A stretch of DNA of 29,197 bases, taken from Mikrocytos mackini. Taxonomy: Eukaryota > Endomyxa > Ascetosporea > Mikrocytida > Mikrocytiidae. The notes under the pieces are model-generated. The model was not told the DNA's origin, did no database searches, and saw nothing but the letters and a program-made list of their open reading frames with translations. The position numbers were made by a program, and so were the translations under genes. Positions 9,335-16,282 of the stretch are shown piece after piece; position 1 is the first letter of the stretch, and each line of letters starts with the position of its first letter. The DNA lies in contig JASNJN010000140.1 in NCBI GenBank assembly GCA_030180075.1, positions 1 to 29,197 on the forward strand, in the 5' to 3' direction.

Positions 9335-11014
9335 ATGATTTTAAAACTTTCAGATCTTTTCAGACTTGCCATATTAATACAATTCATTTCATCCACAGGC
9401 CTTACCATACAGATCATGCATCCCGAGACCTGGAAGAAATTTACCCAGGTTATCTCTTCAGATAATCTTGTACACCACTATCTTTCCACATCTTCTGAGA
9501 TGTCTTTCAAGTCAGTGTTCTTTGACAATAGTCCAGACATATGTAAGCATGACTACAACACAGAGATAACTCTAGAGAACCCGGAGGAGAAATTTGTGCT
9601 TTTCGTTCAAGACAACGGAACATGTAACTATAAAGAAAAACTTCAAAACGCACACCCTAAAGTAAGGGTGATGTTCTTCATTGTTCCGTCGGTAGAAGAC
9701 GCGCGTAAGAAATATAAGGACGAGATCGACAAGGAAGACAAAGACGACAAAAACCAGAAGCTCGAGCCTTTCAACAGTTTCGGTGTTTTCATTGAGGAAA
9801 GCAACGATTTGGTACAGACAATAAAGACACAAATATCTAAAGGCGAAAACGCGAAAATATCAAAGCCCTTTGACACCATAGTAACGGTCGAACAGGGGGC
9901 AGTCGCCCCTAAGTCAGATATTTTGTTGAATTTGGTTGCCAGACCTTTCACGGATAACCCGGAGATGAACAGGATAACAATCAGCCACTTAAGAGCTGTT
10001 ATGTTAGTGCAGGCGCAGTATGAATTACGGAAAAATACAGGGTTCGACTTTTTGATATCAGGCATGTCTCTTCTGAAATATACCACAGTAAACTCAGGCG
10101 AAGTTAACAGACTAAGTAAGGAAGAGTTTAAAGCGAGCAAAGAAGATATTAAAAACAACTTGGTTTCTGTCTGCTTCCGCAAAGTAGCTTCGGATTCCGT
10201 TGGGTTGGTTAATGGAGTAACTACTAAACCGGATGATGGAGACGGTGATGCAGAAGAAGATGAGGCCGCCCGGAAGAACTTAACAGAATGGAAAATTAAG
10301 AAGGAAAAGTTCGGAGCTTTGATGTATCGCTATTTGTTCTATTTAAACGGAATTTATAACAAGTATATCCAACCGGGTACTTCCAGTGAAGTTGTATTCG
10401 ACGGCGAACTGTTCGAAACAGTTAAATTGGGTGATTTAACCCAAAAGATTAAGTCCTGTGTAGAGACTTATAAAGCTAAGCTAGAAAAAGTGGATGACTG
10501 GAGCAAAGACGATGAATTCCTGTCTTTGTATTTTGTTGTTGAGATTAATGATTTCAGTAACAAAGACTTCGAAATATTTACTCCATTCTATTTGATAGAG
10601 AAGAAAATGGCGGAAGTAGGTCCACATTGTGGCCCGTCAAGTTGCCCACTCAAAGATCTTATTTGTTTCAATCTAGCAGGAGTTGATTTATGCAATAAAA
10701 GAGGCGTTGATAGTAATATCGACTTTGAAGGCAGAGGGGATAAATTTGGCTGCAGTGGAAACCAAGTACCTGATAACAGTGGTGTTTGTGGAGGCGATGA
10801 ATGGGGACATGCAAATAGCACAAAAAACAAGGGTAGTTTGTTCAAGAAAGCATTCGTCATCATACTCGTGGTTATTTTATTACTACTCACGGCTGTCATC
10901 GTGATTAAGTCGAATAATAGAGTAGGAAAGACCGTTGACAATATGTACCAGGGAATGTTTTCCCGCAGAAGAAGCACATTTACACAACTAATTGACAAAA
11001 AGAGCCGTTTTTAA
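9335..11014 (+). CDS. Type I membrane protein, signal peptide, PA-like region, Cys-rich stalk
   Basis: The frame is open from an ATG at 9296, but I place the start at 9335 (559 residues). There the ATG follows AAAAATTTTCA, the motif seen before other genes here, and a signal peptide begins directly (MILKLSDLFRLAILIQF). Residues about 70-120 hold two cysteines and the pattern FVLFVQDNGTCNYKEKL, reminiscent of protease-associated (PA) domains of sorting receptors and membrane ligases. An acidic loop (GDGDAEEDEAA) lies mid-protein. A six-Cys segment (about 428-486) precedes one transmembrane span (about 503-525) and a short basic tail. It is likely a secretory-pathway or surface receptor-like protein. 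PA similarity is weak and the family is not recognised. It converges on the WD40 gene with a 42-bp gap. Confidence 0.75.
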   Translation: MILKLSDLFRLAILIQFISSTGLTIQIMHPETWKKFTQVISSDNLVHHYLSTSSEMSFKSVFFDNSPDICKHDYNTEITLENPEEKFVLFVQDNGTCNYKEKLQNAHPKVRVMFFIVPSVEDARKKYKDEIDKEDKDDKNQKLEPFNSFGVFIEESNDLVQTIKTQISKGENAKISKPFDTIVTVEQGAVAPKSDILLNLVARPFTDNPEMNRITISHLRAVMLVQAQYELRKNTGFDFLISGMSLLKYTTVNSGEVNRLSKEEFKASKEDIKNNLVSVCFRKVASDSVGLVNGVTTKPDDGDGDAEEDEAARKNLTEWKIKKEKFGALMYRYLFYLNGIYNKYIQPGTSSEVVFDGELFETVKLGDLTQKIKSCVETYKAKLEKVDDWSKDDEFLSLYFVVEINDFSNKDFEIFTPFYLIEKKMAEVGPHCGPSSCPLKDLICFNLAGVDLCNKRGVDSNIDFEGRGDKFGCSGNQVPDNSGVCGGDEWGHANSTKNKGSLFKKAFVIILVVILLLLTAVIVIKSNNRVGKTVDNMYQGMFSRRRSTFTQLIDKKSRF

Positions 11015-11056
11015 TTACATTTTAAAAGTATTTCGTTCTTATTAAATTATATCCAA

Positions 11057-12076
11057 TCAGTATCTTCCGAGATCTTTTTCGTTGTTAATATCTCTGATGT
11101 ATACACTACTAAGCTTATTTTCGTTATTTTTCATGCGAGCAATACAGTCTATTACAGGACTTTCGCATGCTACCAATCTTTTCCCATCTCCTGTGAACTC
11201 AATATGAGAAATACTCTTATCTTTCAACTCGCTCATTAAACTGACTCTTTTGTTAATCTTAAGATTCCATATATTTATCATTCCGTCTAATCCTGAAGAA
11301 GCTAAGATGCCTTCCTTTGATGGAAAAGATAGCGAAGTAATAGGACACACAAAATGCTGGTCTTCTTCCAGTGTCTTTCCACAATACATTTTCCAGCCCA
11401 CTTTATGTCCTTTAAATATCGTCCCAATAATTTCCTTCGGGCCCTTCATTGAATAAACACCTATCCTTCCATCGCTGGAACTAACACAGAACTGGTCGCA
11501 TCTTTTGTTTATTTTCAAATCCATGGTTACTCCTTTCATTCCGTTCTTTATTGAAAACAACCTGTGGAAAGGATTTCTTATATCATAGCCGAAAAACTTA
11601 TAATTGTCTGTAGCTAACACTATTAGATTTTCTTTCGTATCCATTGCCACAATCTTTGCCTTTGTCTTTATATCGCCTAAAAAGCTATCTCTGTAAAGTC
11701 GAATGGTAGAAGAAGAATCGTTTGTTAAGACTAGATTGTGATCTTTGAGGAATGATATCTTATTAGAAGAAATATTTGTGTTATCTATTACACTGTTAAC
11801 GTTCTTTATTAAGTCTCCAATGAAAAATCCGCCATTTAAATCGACGCTGTATAAAGACGTGTTCACTTTTGGGTGGAATTTGGATGAAAGACAAGGAGAT
11901 TCGAAACATATTTTCATACCAGCGGATGTGGGTATATCATTAGCAATGTTAACAACCAGTGTTGAGTTCTGCCAATTGGAAACGGCGAGCAAATCGTTGC
12001 TCATTGAGGTGGAAAGCGAAGTTACGACTGTCTTAGAAATTTCTGGGGCATCAATTTCTTTGAATGCATTTGCCAT
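11057..12076 (-). CDS. BUB3: BUB3/RAE1-family WD40 protein, probably Bub3
   Basis: The 339-residue protein is counted from the first ATG at 12076; the frame upstream opens only with TTG. The length and seven-blade spacing fit the Bub3/Rae1 family. Diagnostic segments include YDIRNPF (164-170) followed by SSDGRIGVYS (200-209), which corresponds to the SxEGRVAVEY strand of the family. Later come PITSLSFPSKEG and DGMINIWN (264-271) followed by KINKRV. The VNIWN/NKKR-like pattern and the end SVYIRDINNEK resemble Bub3 (IFIRQV) more than Rae1 (RFSFWD). Bub3 binds phosphorylated kinetochore Knl1/Spc105 and Bub1/Mad3 in the spindle checkpoint, whereas Rae1 acts in mRNA export. The two are close paralogues, so Rae1 is not excluded. 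Confidence 0.6.
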   Translation of the reverse strand: MANAFKEIDAPEISKTVVTSLSTSMSNDLLAVSNWQNSTLVVNIANDIPTSAGMKICFESPCLSSKFHPKVNTSLYSVDLNGGFFIGDLIKNVNSVIDNTNISSNKISFLKDHNLVLTNDSSSTIRLYRDSFLGDIKTKAKIVAMDTKENLIVLATDNYKFFGYDIRNPFHRLFSIKNGMKGVTMDLKINKRCDQFCVSSSDGRIGVYSMKGPKEIIGTIFKGHKVGWKMYCGKTLEEDQHFVCPITSLSFPSKEGILASSGLDGMINIWNLKINKRVSLMSELKDKSISHIEFTGDGKRLVACESPVIDCIARMKNNENKLSSVYIRDINNEKDLGRY

Positions 12077-12548
12077 AGTATATACAAAAGATGTGTGCTT
12101 TATTTTCTTCAAAAACGACGAGATCAGGAAGATGTTTCGTTTTCTGTTTTCAAGAATTTTAATAGTTCACAACCTAATTAAGAAACATGGGGCTAATATT
12201 CGGAGTAATAAAGACGTGTGTATTGATAATAAACAGTATAATTGTACTTAATCCGAGATTTCTACTCAAACGATGTATTTTCTAGAAAAGATGGCTTTGT
12301 TGTAGCTACAAAGGACGAACCAACTTACAAAAACACAATCGCACGATATTTGGAGAAAATGAGGGCCATGTTTATCTGTATTTACTCTTAAAGTCCCAAT
12401 GATAATCGTGAATATCTTCTTCATTCTCGTCATAACACTATTAGGATAACATACAGACCAAACTTTAAGTTAACATATTGTATTACAAATAATTTTGATA
12501 CATTTTGATTGAACACTTGAAAATATTATAAACTGTACTGTGCGTTAA
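12077..12548. other. Spacer between two minus-strand genes
   Basis: It holds the promoter side of the WD40 gene and the 3' flank of the small acidic protein gene. A 39-codon plus-strand ORF starting at 12131 is the longest ATG frame I noticed and has no recognisable features. I see no RNA gene or repeat. Confidence 0.4.
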
Positions 12549-13004
12549 TTAAACAAAGGACAAGTCTAACTTCTTGCTGTCTTTCTGCGGGCTCATAAAA
12601 TCCTGCGAAATTATTTTACTCTTCTTTCTTTTTATAGGTGTTACTATTCCAGAGTGTTCGTCTGTATTGTTAGAACTCCCTGCAAAATCGCTCAAGTTGT
12701 TTTGGGATTGATAGTCGGCTAAACTAGTTCTAAGTCGGTAAGGAGTGGGGGAATGGAACTGAAGGTGGTCGAAGTAACTATTTACAGATGTCTGATCGGA
12801 ATAGTCAGTTTTGTACGTTTTCCCTTGTTCTTTTAACAAATTTTCCATCTCCTTTTCATTCACTTGAAGAAGATTCGTATTTTGGGAAAGCTCCAGACTG
12901 TCTCCCACATAGTTGTCCAAGAATTCCTTTTCTACGCTCTTATCAAACGCATCGCTAAGATCGGGGAACGTATTCAGCTCCGGGTTGTCGAAAGGTGTTT
13001 TCAT
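12549..13004 (-). CDS. Small acidic, Ser/Thr-rich protein of unknown function
   Basis: The protein has 151 residues with an ATG start at 13004 (MKTPFDNPELN); the frame further upstream opens only with TTG. It is low in hydrophobic residues, with no signal peptide, membrane span or known domain, and is probably largely disordered. It contains several minimal proline-directed phosphorylation motifs (SPTPYR, VTPIKRKKSK, SPQK). The basic KRKKSK next to a TP site could be a nuclear localisation signal controlled by a cyclin-dependent kinase. This suggests a nuclear or cell-cycle role, but that is inference from short motifs. It is divergent from the proteasome gene with only 21 bp between the two start codons. 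Confidence 0.65.
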   Translation of the reverse strand: MKTPFDNPELNTFPDLSDAFDKSVEKEFLDNYVGDSLELSQNTNLLQVNEKEMENLLKEQGKTYKTDYSDQTSVNSYFDHLQFHSPTPYRLRTSLADYQSQNNLSDFAGSSNNTDEHSGIVTPIKRKKSKIISQDFMSPQKDSKKLDLSFV

Positions 13005-13025
13005 TTCGAAAAATAAAAATTTCAA
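13005..13025. promoter_or_regulatory. 21-bp bidirectional start region
   Basis: All DNA between the two divergent ATGs is 21 bp. It reads TTCGAA, then an A/T run, then ATTTCAA, so each start codon has the A-run/T-run motif in its own orientation close by. Any further promoter elements for either gene must lie inside the coding region of the other. Confidence 0.6.
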
Positions 13026-13616
13026 ATGGAAACGGTCATTGGCATCAAATTAAAGAACCACACGATCCTAGCTTCTGACTCGTTCAGTTATTCTAGTATA
13101 CTAAAGCACAAGGACAACAATTACAAGGTCTACACCTTATCTGGAAACCACATGGTAGCATTATCGGCTCAGTCTGATTGTGACAGAAGTTATTTTCTCA
13201 GATATCTCGTCGCAAACAGCTTGTTCAACACAAATGCTTATGGAAGGACATTGACAATCAACGAGATCGCCAACTTAGCTAGGAAAACACTAGCCGACCA
13301 TTTGAGAACCAAATTTCCATACGCCACTGACGTTCTGTTAGCTGGAAAGAACGACGAAGATTTCAAATTGTTTTATATAGACTATAGCGGCGGTCTAACA
13401 GAACTGGACTATATATCCACGGGTTACGCCGCGTACTTCGTCAATTCCATCCTAGATACCCAGTATAAAAATGATATGAGTGTCGAAGAAGGAGTTTCTG
13501 TTATAAAAAACTGTTTCAAAGCATTGAAGAAAAGATTTATGGTTAGTATGGACAAGTTTTACATAAAGACGCTGGATAAAGAAAACAACATAAGCGAGAT
13601 TGTCTGTGAAATTTAA
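13026..13616 (+). CDS. PRE1: 20S proteasome subunit beta-4 (Pre1/PSMB2)
   Basis: The 196-residue protein aligns throughout with the beta-4 subunit, for example METVIGIKLK against the family's MDIILGI start, AQSDCDRSYFLRYL, LADHLRTKFPY, VLLAG, FYIDYSGGLTELDYISTGYA, and MSVEEGVSVIKNCFKALKKRF. Beta-4 is made without a long propeptide and is one of the non-catalytic beta subunits, consistent with the absence of the Thr1 arrangement here. It forms part of the inner beta rings of the 20S core particle. The ATG follows AAAAATTTCAA. It converges on the TIR gene with a 38-bp gap, so the 3' transcript ends of the two genes probably overlap. Confidence 0.92.
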   Translation: METVIGIKLKNHTILASDSFSYSSILKHKDNNYKVYTLSGNHMVALSAQSDCDRSYFLRYLVANSLFNTNAYGRTLTINEIANLARKTLADHLRTKFPYATDVLLAGKNDEDFKLFYIDYSGGLTELDYISTGYAAYFVNSILDTQYKNDMSVEEGVSVIKNCFKALKKRFMVSMDKFYIKTLDKENNISEIVCEI

Positions 13617-13654
13617 ATAATAGTACAGTATAAACATGATTAGAAATTACAAAT

Positions 13655-15085
13655 TTAATCTCTTTGTACAAATTTGTCAAGAACTTCTTTCATTCTCAAT
13701 TCTCTCCAGTTGGAAAGGTCCTTGTTCAGGAACTCTATCTCTGTTCTTTGAATGCTATTGACACTCCTAACCTTCATGAGCTCGATTTCTTTCACATTCA
13801 TTCCGTCTTTTAATCTTTTTATTTTACGCTTCTTCTTTTTCAAGCGGGAGCAAAATATGTTAACCGAACCCACCAAACGTGCAAATATAATGAAGTTTAA
13901 GTAGTTCTCTGTTTTCCAGATAAACGTCACAAACGACGCCCAGTTAATAATGATTATGAATCCCTCTATGTAGGTTATTGCACTAAACCAGAACTCTAGT
14001 TCGTTGACGTACCAGTTCAAATATAAGTCATAGAGAGACACAAAACTCAGTATAAAGAACACAATCGTTGAAAGATTGAAGAACTTTATGAATACAGGGT
14101 TATCGTCTTCATGGCCGCTTATCCGCACACCCAGCGTTACTAAATATAGCCCGTATATAAGCTCAATCACAGAGATTACCTGAATAATTCGCATCCATCT
14201 TTTCGAGTAATACTTTATGCTTGCCTCTAATTTGTTTTTGTAAACTTCCTTCGTCCTGTATTTATTTTTATATAAATAAGCTTCTTTTTCTGTTTTACTT
14301 TTCTTCAACTTTCTGAGTCTCTCTTCTGGGTTGTTCTCGGACGAGATTTTCAAAGCATTTACAAGTTGTTTTTCGAACTGTTGGTTCTCCCATTTCTCCT
14401 TGCTGGCTTTTACGTACAGAATTTGTAAAGCCGTCGGTTTGGGCTCGATTTTCTTATCATCTCGCTTTTTGTAGAAGTTGTCCGAGTCCTCTTGGTAAAA
14501 CGGTTCCAAAAGAAGGGTGTCTTTGTTACCGCTCTTTTGCCACTCAATCGACTTATTAAGTAATAATGTGTGGAACCGGATATGGTCTTCGTCTTTCTTT
14601 ATTACATCTATGATTTCGTCAATGCCTTTATCAAAGTCGTCCCCAGCCCCCTTATCTTGTCCGCCACGCATAAATATCCAATTTATATGGCTCAGTTCGG
14701 GCCTTACGTTATCGTACGAGACTTCTTTTATAACAACTGGTATGATTCTCTTGTTGTTCTTGATGGCATGGTCAAGCTCGTGGCCACATACCTCTGAAGC
14801 TAGGCTTTCGGGGGATAACATGAATATGAAACTGTTCGAACGCTCTATCCCGTCTAGAATAGATTGCATCCAGTCGACTCCTTTGGGTATTGCATTGTAA
14901 TCGATCCAAATGTTCATCTTCTTTAACATGAGTCGCTCGTATATTTTCTTCACGGAATCGGTATTTCTTCTGCAGTACGATATCATAGCATCAAGACTTG
15001 AAGCTTTCAGTCCGAGTAGCTTTGTGGATAGCCTGAACTTCGGTTCATCTGTGGGTATAGATAACTTTAAGAGGTCGTTTTCCAT
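13655..15085 (-). CDS. TIR-domain multi-pass membrane protein
   Basis: The protein has 476 residues from the first ATG at 15085; upstream the frame opens only with TTG. Residues about 33-162 form a TIR domain: DAMISYCRRNTDSVKKIYERL (beta-A/alpha-A), IWIDYNAIPKGVDW (BB-loop region), SFIFMLSPESLASEVCGHEL and KRIIPVVI. The Glu of HEL (about residue 103) sits where NAD-cleaving TIRs carry the catalytic Glu. The next segment (RFHTLLLNKSIEWQKSG...LLL, then PTALQ) is what follows TIR in many bacterial and fungal TIR proteins. Four hydrophobic spans follow (about 297-322, 333-359, 365-389, 395-413), then a Lys/Arg cluster and a coiled-coil-like tail. The spans loosely recall a voltage-sensor S1-S4 bundle. 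There is no signal peptide, so the TIR probably faces the cytosol. Enzymatic activity and function are inferred. Confidence 0.8.
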   Translation of the reverse strand: MENDLLKLSIPTDEPKFRLSTKLLGLKASSLDAMISYCRRNTDSVKKIYERLMLKKMNIWIDYNAIPKGVDWMQSILDGIERSNSFIFMLSPESLASEVCGHELDHAIKNNKRIIPVVIKEVSYDNVRPELSHINWIFMRGGQDKGAGDDFDKGIDEIIDVIKKDEDHIRFHTLLLNKSIEWQKSGNKDTLLLEPFYQEDSDNFYKKRDDKKIEPKPTALQILYVKASKEKWENQQFEKQLVNALKISSENNPEERLRKLKKSKTEKEAYLYKNKYRTKEVYKNKLEASIKYYSKRWMRIIQVISVIELIYGLYLVTLGVRISGHEDDNPVFIKFFNLSTIVFFILSFVSLYDLYLNWYVNELEFWFSAITYIEGFIIIINWASFVTFIWKTENYLNFIIFARLVGSVNIFCSRLKKKKRKIKRLKDGMNVKEIELMKVRSVNSIQRTEIEFLNKDLSNWRELRMKEVLDKFVQRD

Positions 15086-15393
15086 GTGGAGAAAGTTATT
15101 TTTCAGTTTTCTGAAAAGTATAAAAATTTTTTCAAAAGTTCTGGGAGTAGAATATACAAACAGAACATTATCCAAATTATTCAATTCCTATACTACTGGC
15201 GTTTTAAAATATAGTAGTTCCTACAAGTCATTTGAAAATCAATTCTCCTAAAAATAGAGGGTTTAAAAGTTTTTAAACCATGTTTATAAAGTTTACAAAC
15301 ACCTAAAACCACATAGCACGATTAAATAGCAATTTAGAACCTACACGTTCAGTATTTTCTGAAAACTTTTTAAAAATTAAAATTTTCTACAAA
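15086..15393. promoter_or_regulatory. Divergent spacer between TIR gene and RPL30
   Basis: This 308-bp AT-rich stretch separates two divergent start codons. A-run/T-run motifs lie near both ends: TTAAAATTTTCTACAAA before RPL30 and, on the minus strand, AAAAAATTTTTATAC upstream of the TIR gene. No other gene is visible. Confidence 0.4.
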
Positions 15394-15714
15394 ATGGCAA
15401 GAAGCAAAAAGGACGTTGATGGAATTCGCGCACACCTAAAAGTCATCAAGAAATCAGGATCTTTTGTCTGTGGCATTAAGCAGTCTCAAAAGGAAATTAC
15501 AAAGAACGCTACCAAGTTGGTTCTTATCTCTGCCAATTGTCCTAAAACAGAAAGCAGTATGATCAAGTACTACGGAATGTTGGGTCGAGTTAGAACGATC
15601 CTCTACAAAGGTAACAGCGTCGACCTAGGAAACGTTATGGGTAAGAGATTCCCAGCATATTGTGTCAGTATACAAGACTTAGGAGAATCGAATCTTTTGG
15701 AGAAATTGCGTTAA
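15394..15714 (+). CDS. RPL30: 60S ribosomal protein L30 (eL30)
   Basis: The 106-residue protein matches eL30 over its whole length, with KSGSFVCGIKQSQKEI, KLVLISANCP, KYYGMLGRVRT and GNSVDLGNVMGKRFPAYCVSI. These make up the conserved L7Ae-like RNA-binding fold of this large-subunit protein. It is a normal full-length homologue and appears intronless. Start context is TTTTCTACAAAATGG, and AATAAA follows the stop within a few bases, a likely polyadenylation signal. Confidence 0.96.
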   Translation: MARSKKDVDGIRAHLKVIKKSGSFVCGIKQSQKEITKNATKLVLISANCPKTESSMIKYYGMLGRVRTILYKGNSVDLGNVMGKRFPAYCVSIQDLGESNLLEKLR

Positions 15715-15771
15715 TTAAATAAATGGATAATTTAATAATATAACTTCATAAATCTTTTGTATAATTGGAAA

Positions 15772-15997
15772 ATGAACAATAAACCTAACCTTGGAATTTT
15801 ATTTGTTTTAATCTTCTTCTCCTCAGCTTTATCGTTGCGATTTTGGTATACTTATGGATTATTAAATAACAGGTGGTACTGAGATAAGTAAATATGGATT
15901 AAATGTCTATATTTACGGAGGCTACACTTATTCCTGCCATGGTTTAGTGATTTATTTTACTTTATGCGATGAAGAAGTTGAATCCCATTTGAAATAG
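15772..15997 (+). other. Possible small secreted-protein gene or remnant
   Basis: An ATG at 15772 opens 36 codons (stop 15880-15882) that read like a signal peptide: MNNKPNLGILFVLIFFSSAL and then SLRFWYTYG. In another frame an open stretch of 43 codons (15866-15997) without ATG follows and overlaps it, with protein-like composition including GGYTYSCHG. Together they could be a small secreted protein whose frame has been broken, or two chance ORFs. A short intron was considered, but the splice phases I could find do not fit. Low confidence. Confidence 0.22.
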
Positions 15998-16282
15998 AAG
16001 ATTCTTCCCCGTTTATCAGCCCGTAAACCAACTAGTTCAAATATATAAGTTGTTGTGGATTAATTCGACGTTTGTTTAAGACGCATATCTTTGAAAGGAA
16101 GATGTTTCTGTTATAAAAAGGAAATTTCATTTGTACTGTTACATGGAGATGTCTAAAATATACCCAACAAGGTGTGTTATTTCCGTGCTATAATATTCCG
16201 TCGTTAATAGCGTTGGATTGTCGTCCTTATTTACTAGAGAAGTTCTACATTTTATTCTTTTCAAATTTTCAAACTTAACTCC
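15998..16282. other. Spacer upstream of TAH18
   Basis: It is AT-rich with no recognisable gene. The motif TCAAATTTTCAAACTTAACTCC lies directly before the TAH18 start and is the only regulatory-looking sequence I see. Confidence 0.35.

Noticed and set aside
9643-10182. 179-codon minus-strand ORF and other antisense frames in the membrane protein gene
   Set aside because: Shadow of the well-supported sense gene, with no independent domain or signal.
11745-12251. 168-codon plus-strand ORF
   Set aside because: It lies mostly antisense to the WD40 gene; codon pattern and content reflect that gene.
12549-13025. Start of the small acidic gene at 13025
   Set aside because: That codon is TTG; the first ATG is at 13004.
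15841-15871. Possible short microsporidian intron ending in TAACAG
   Set aside because: The candidate GT sites give the wrong phase to join the two open stretches, and no GTAAGT-like donor is present.
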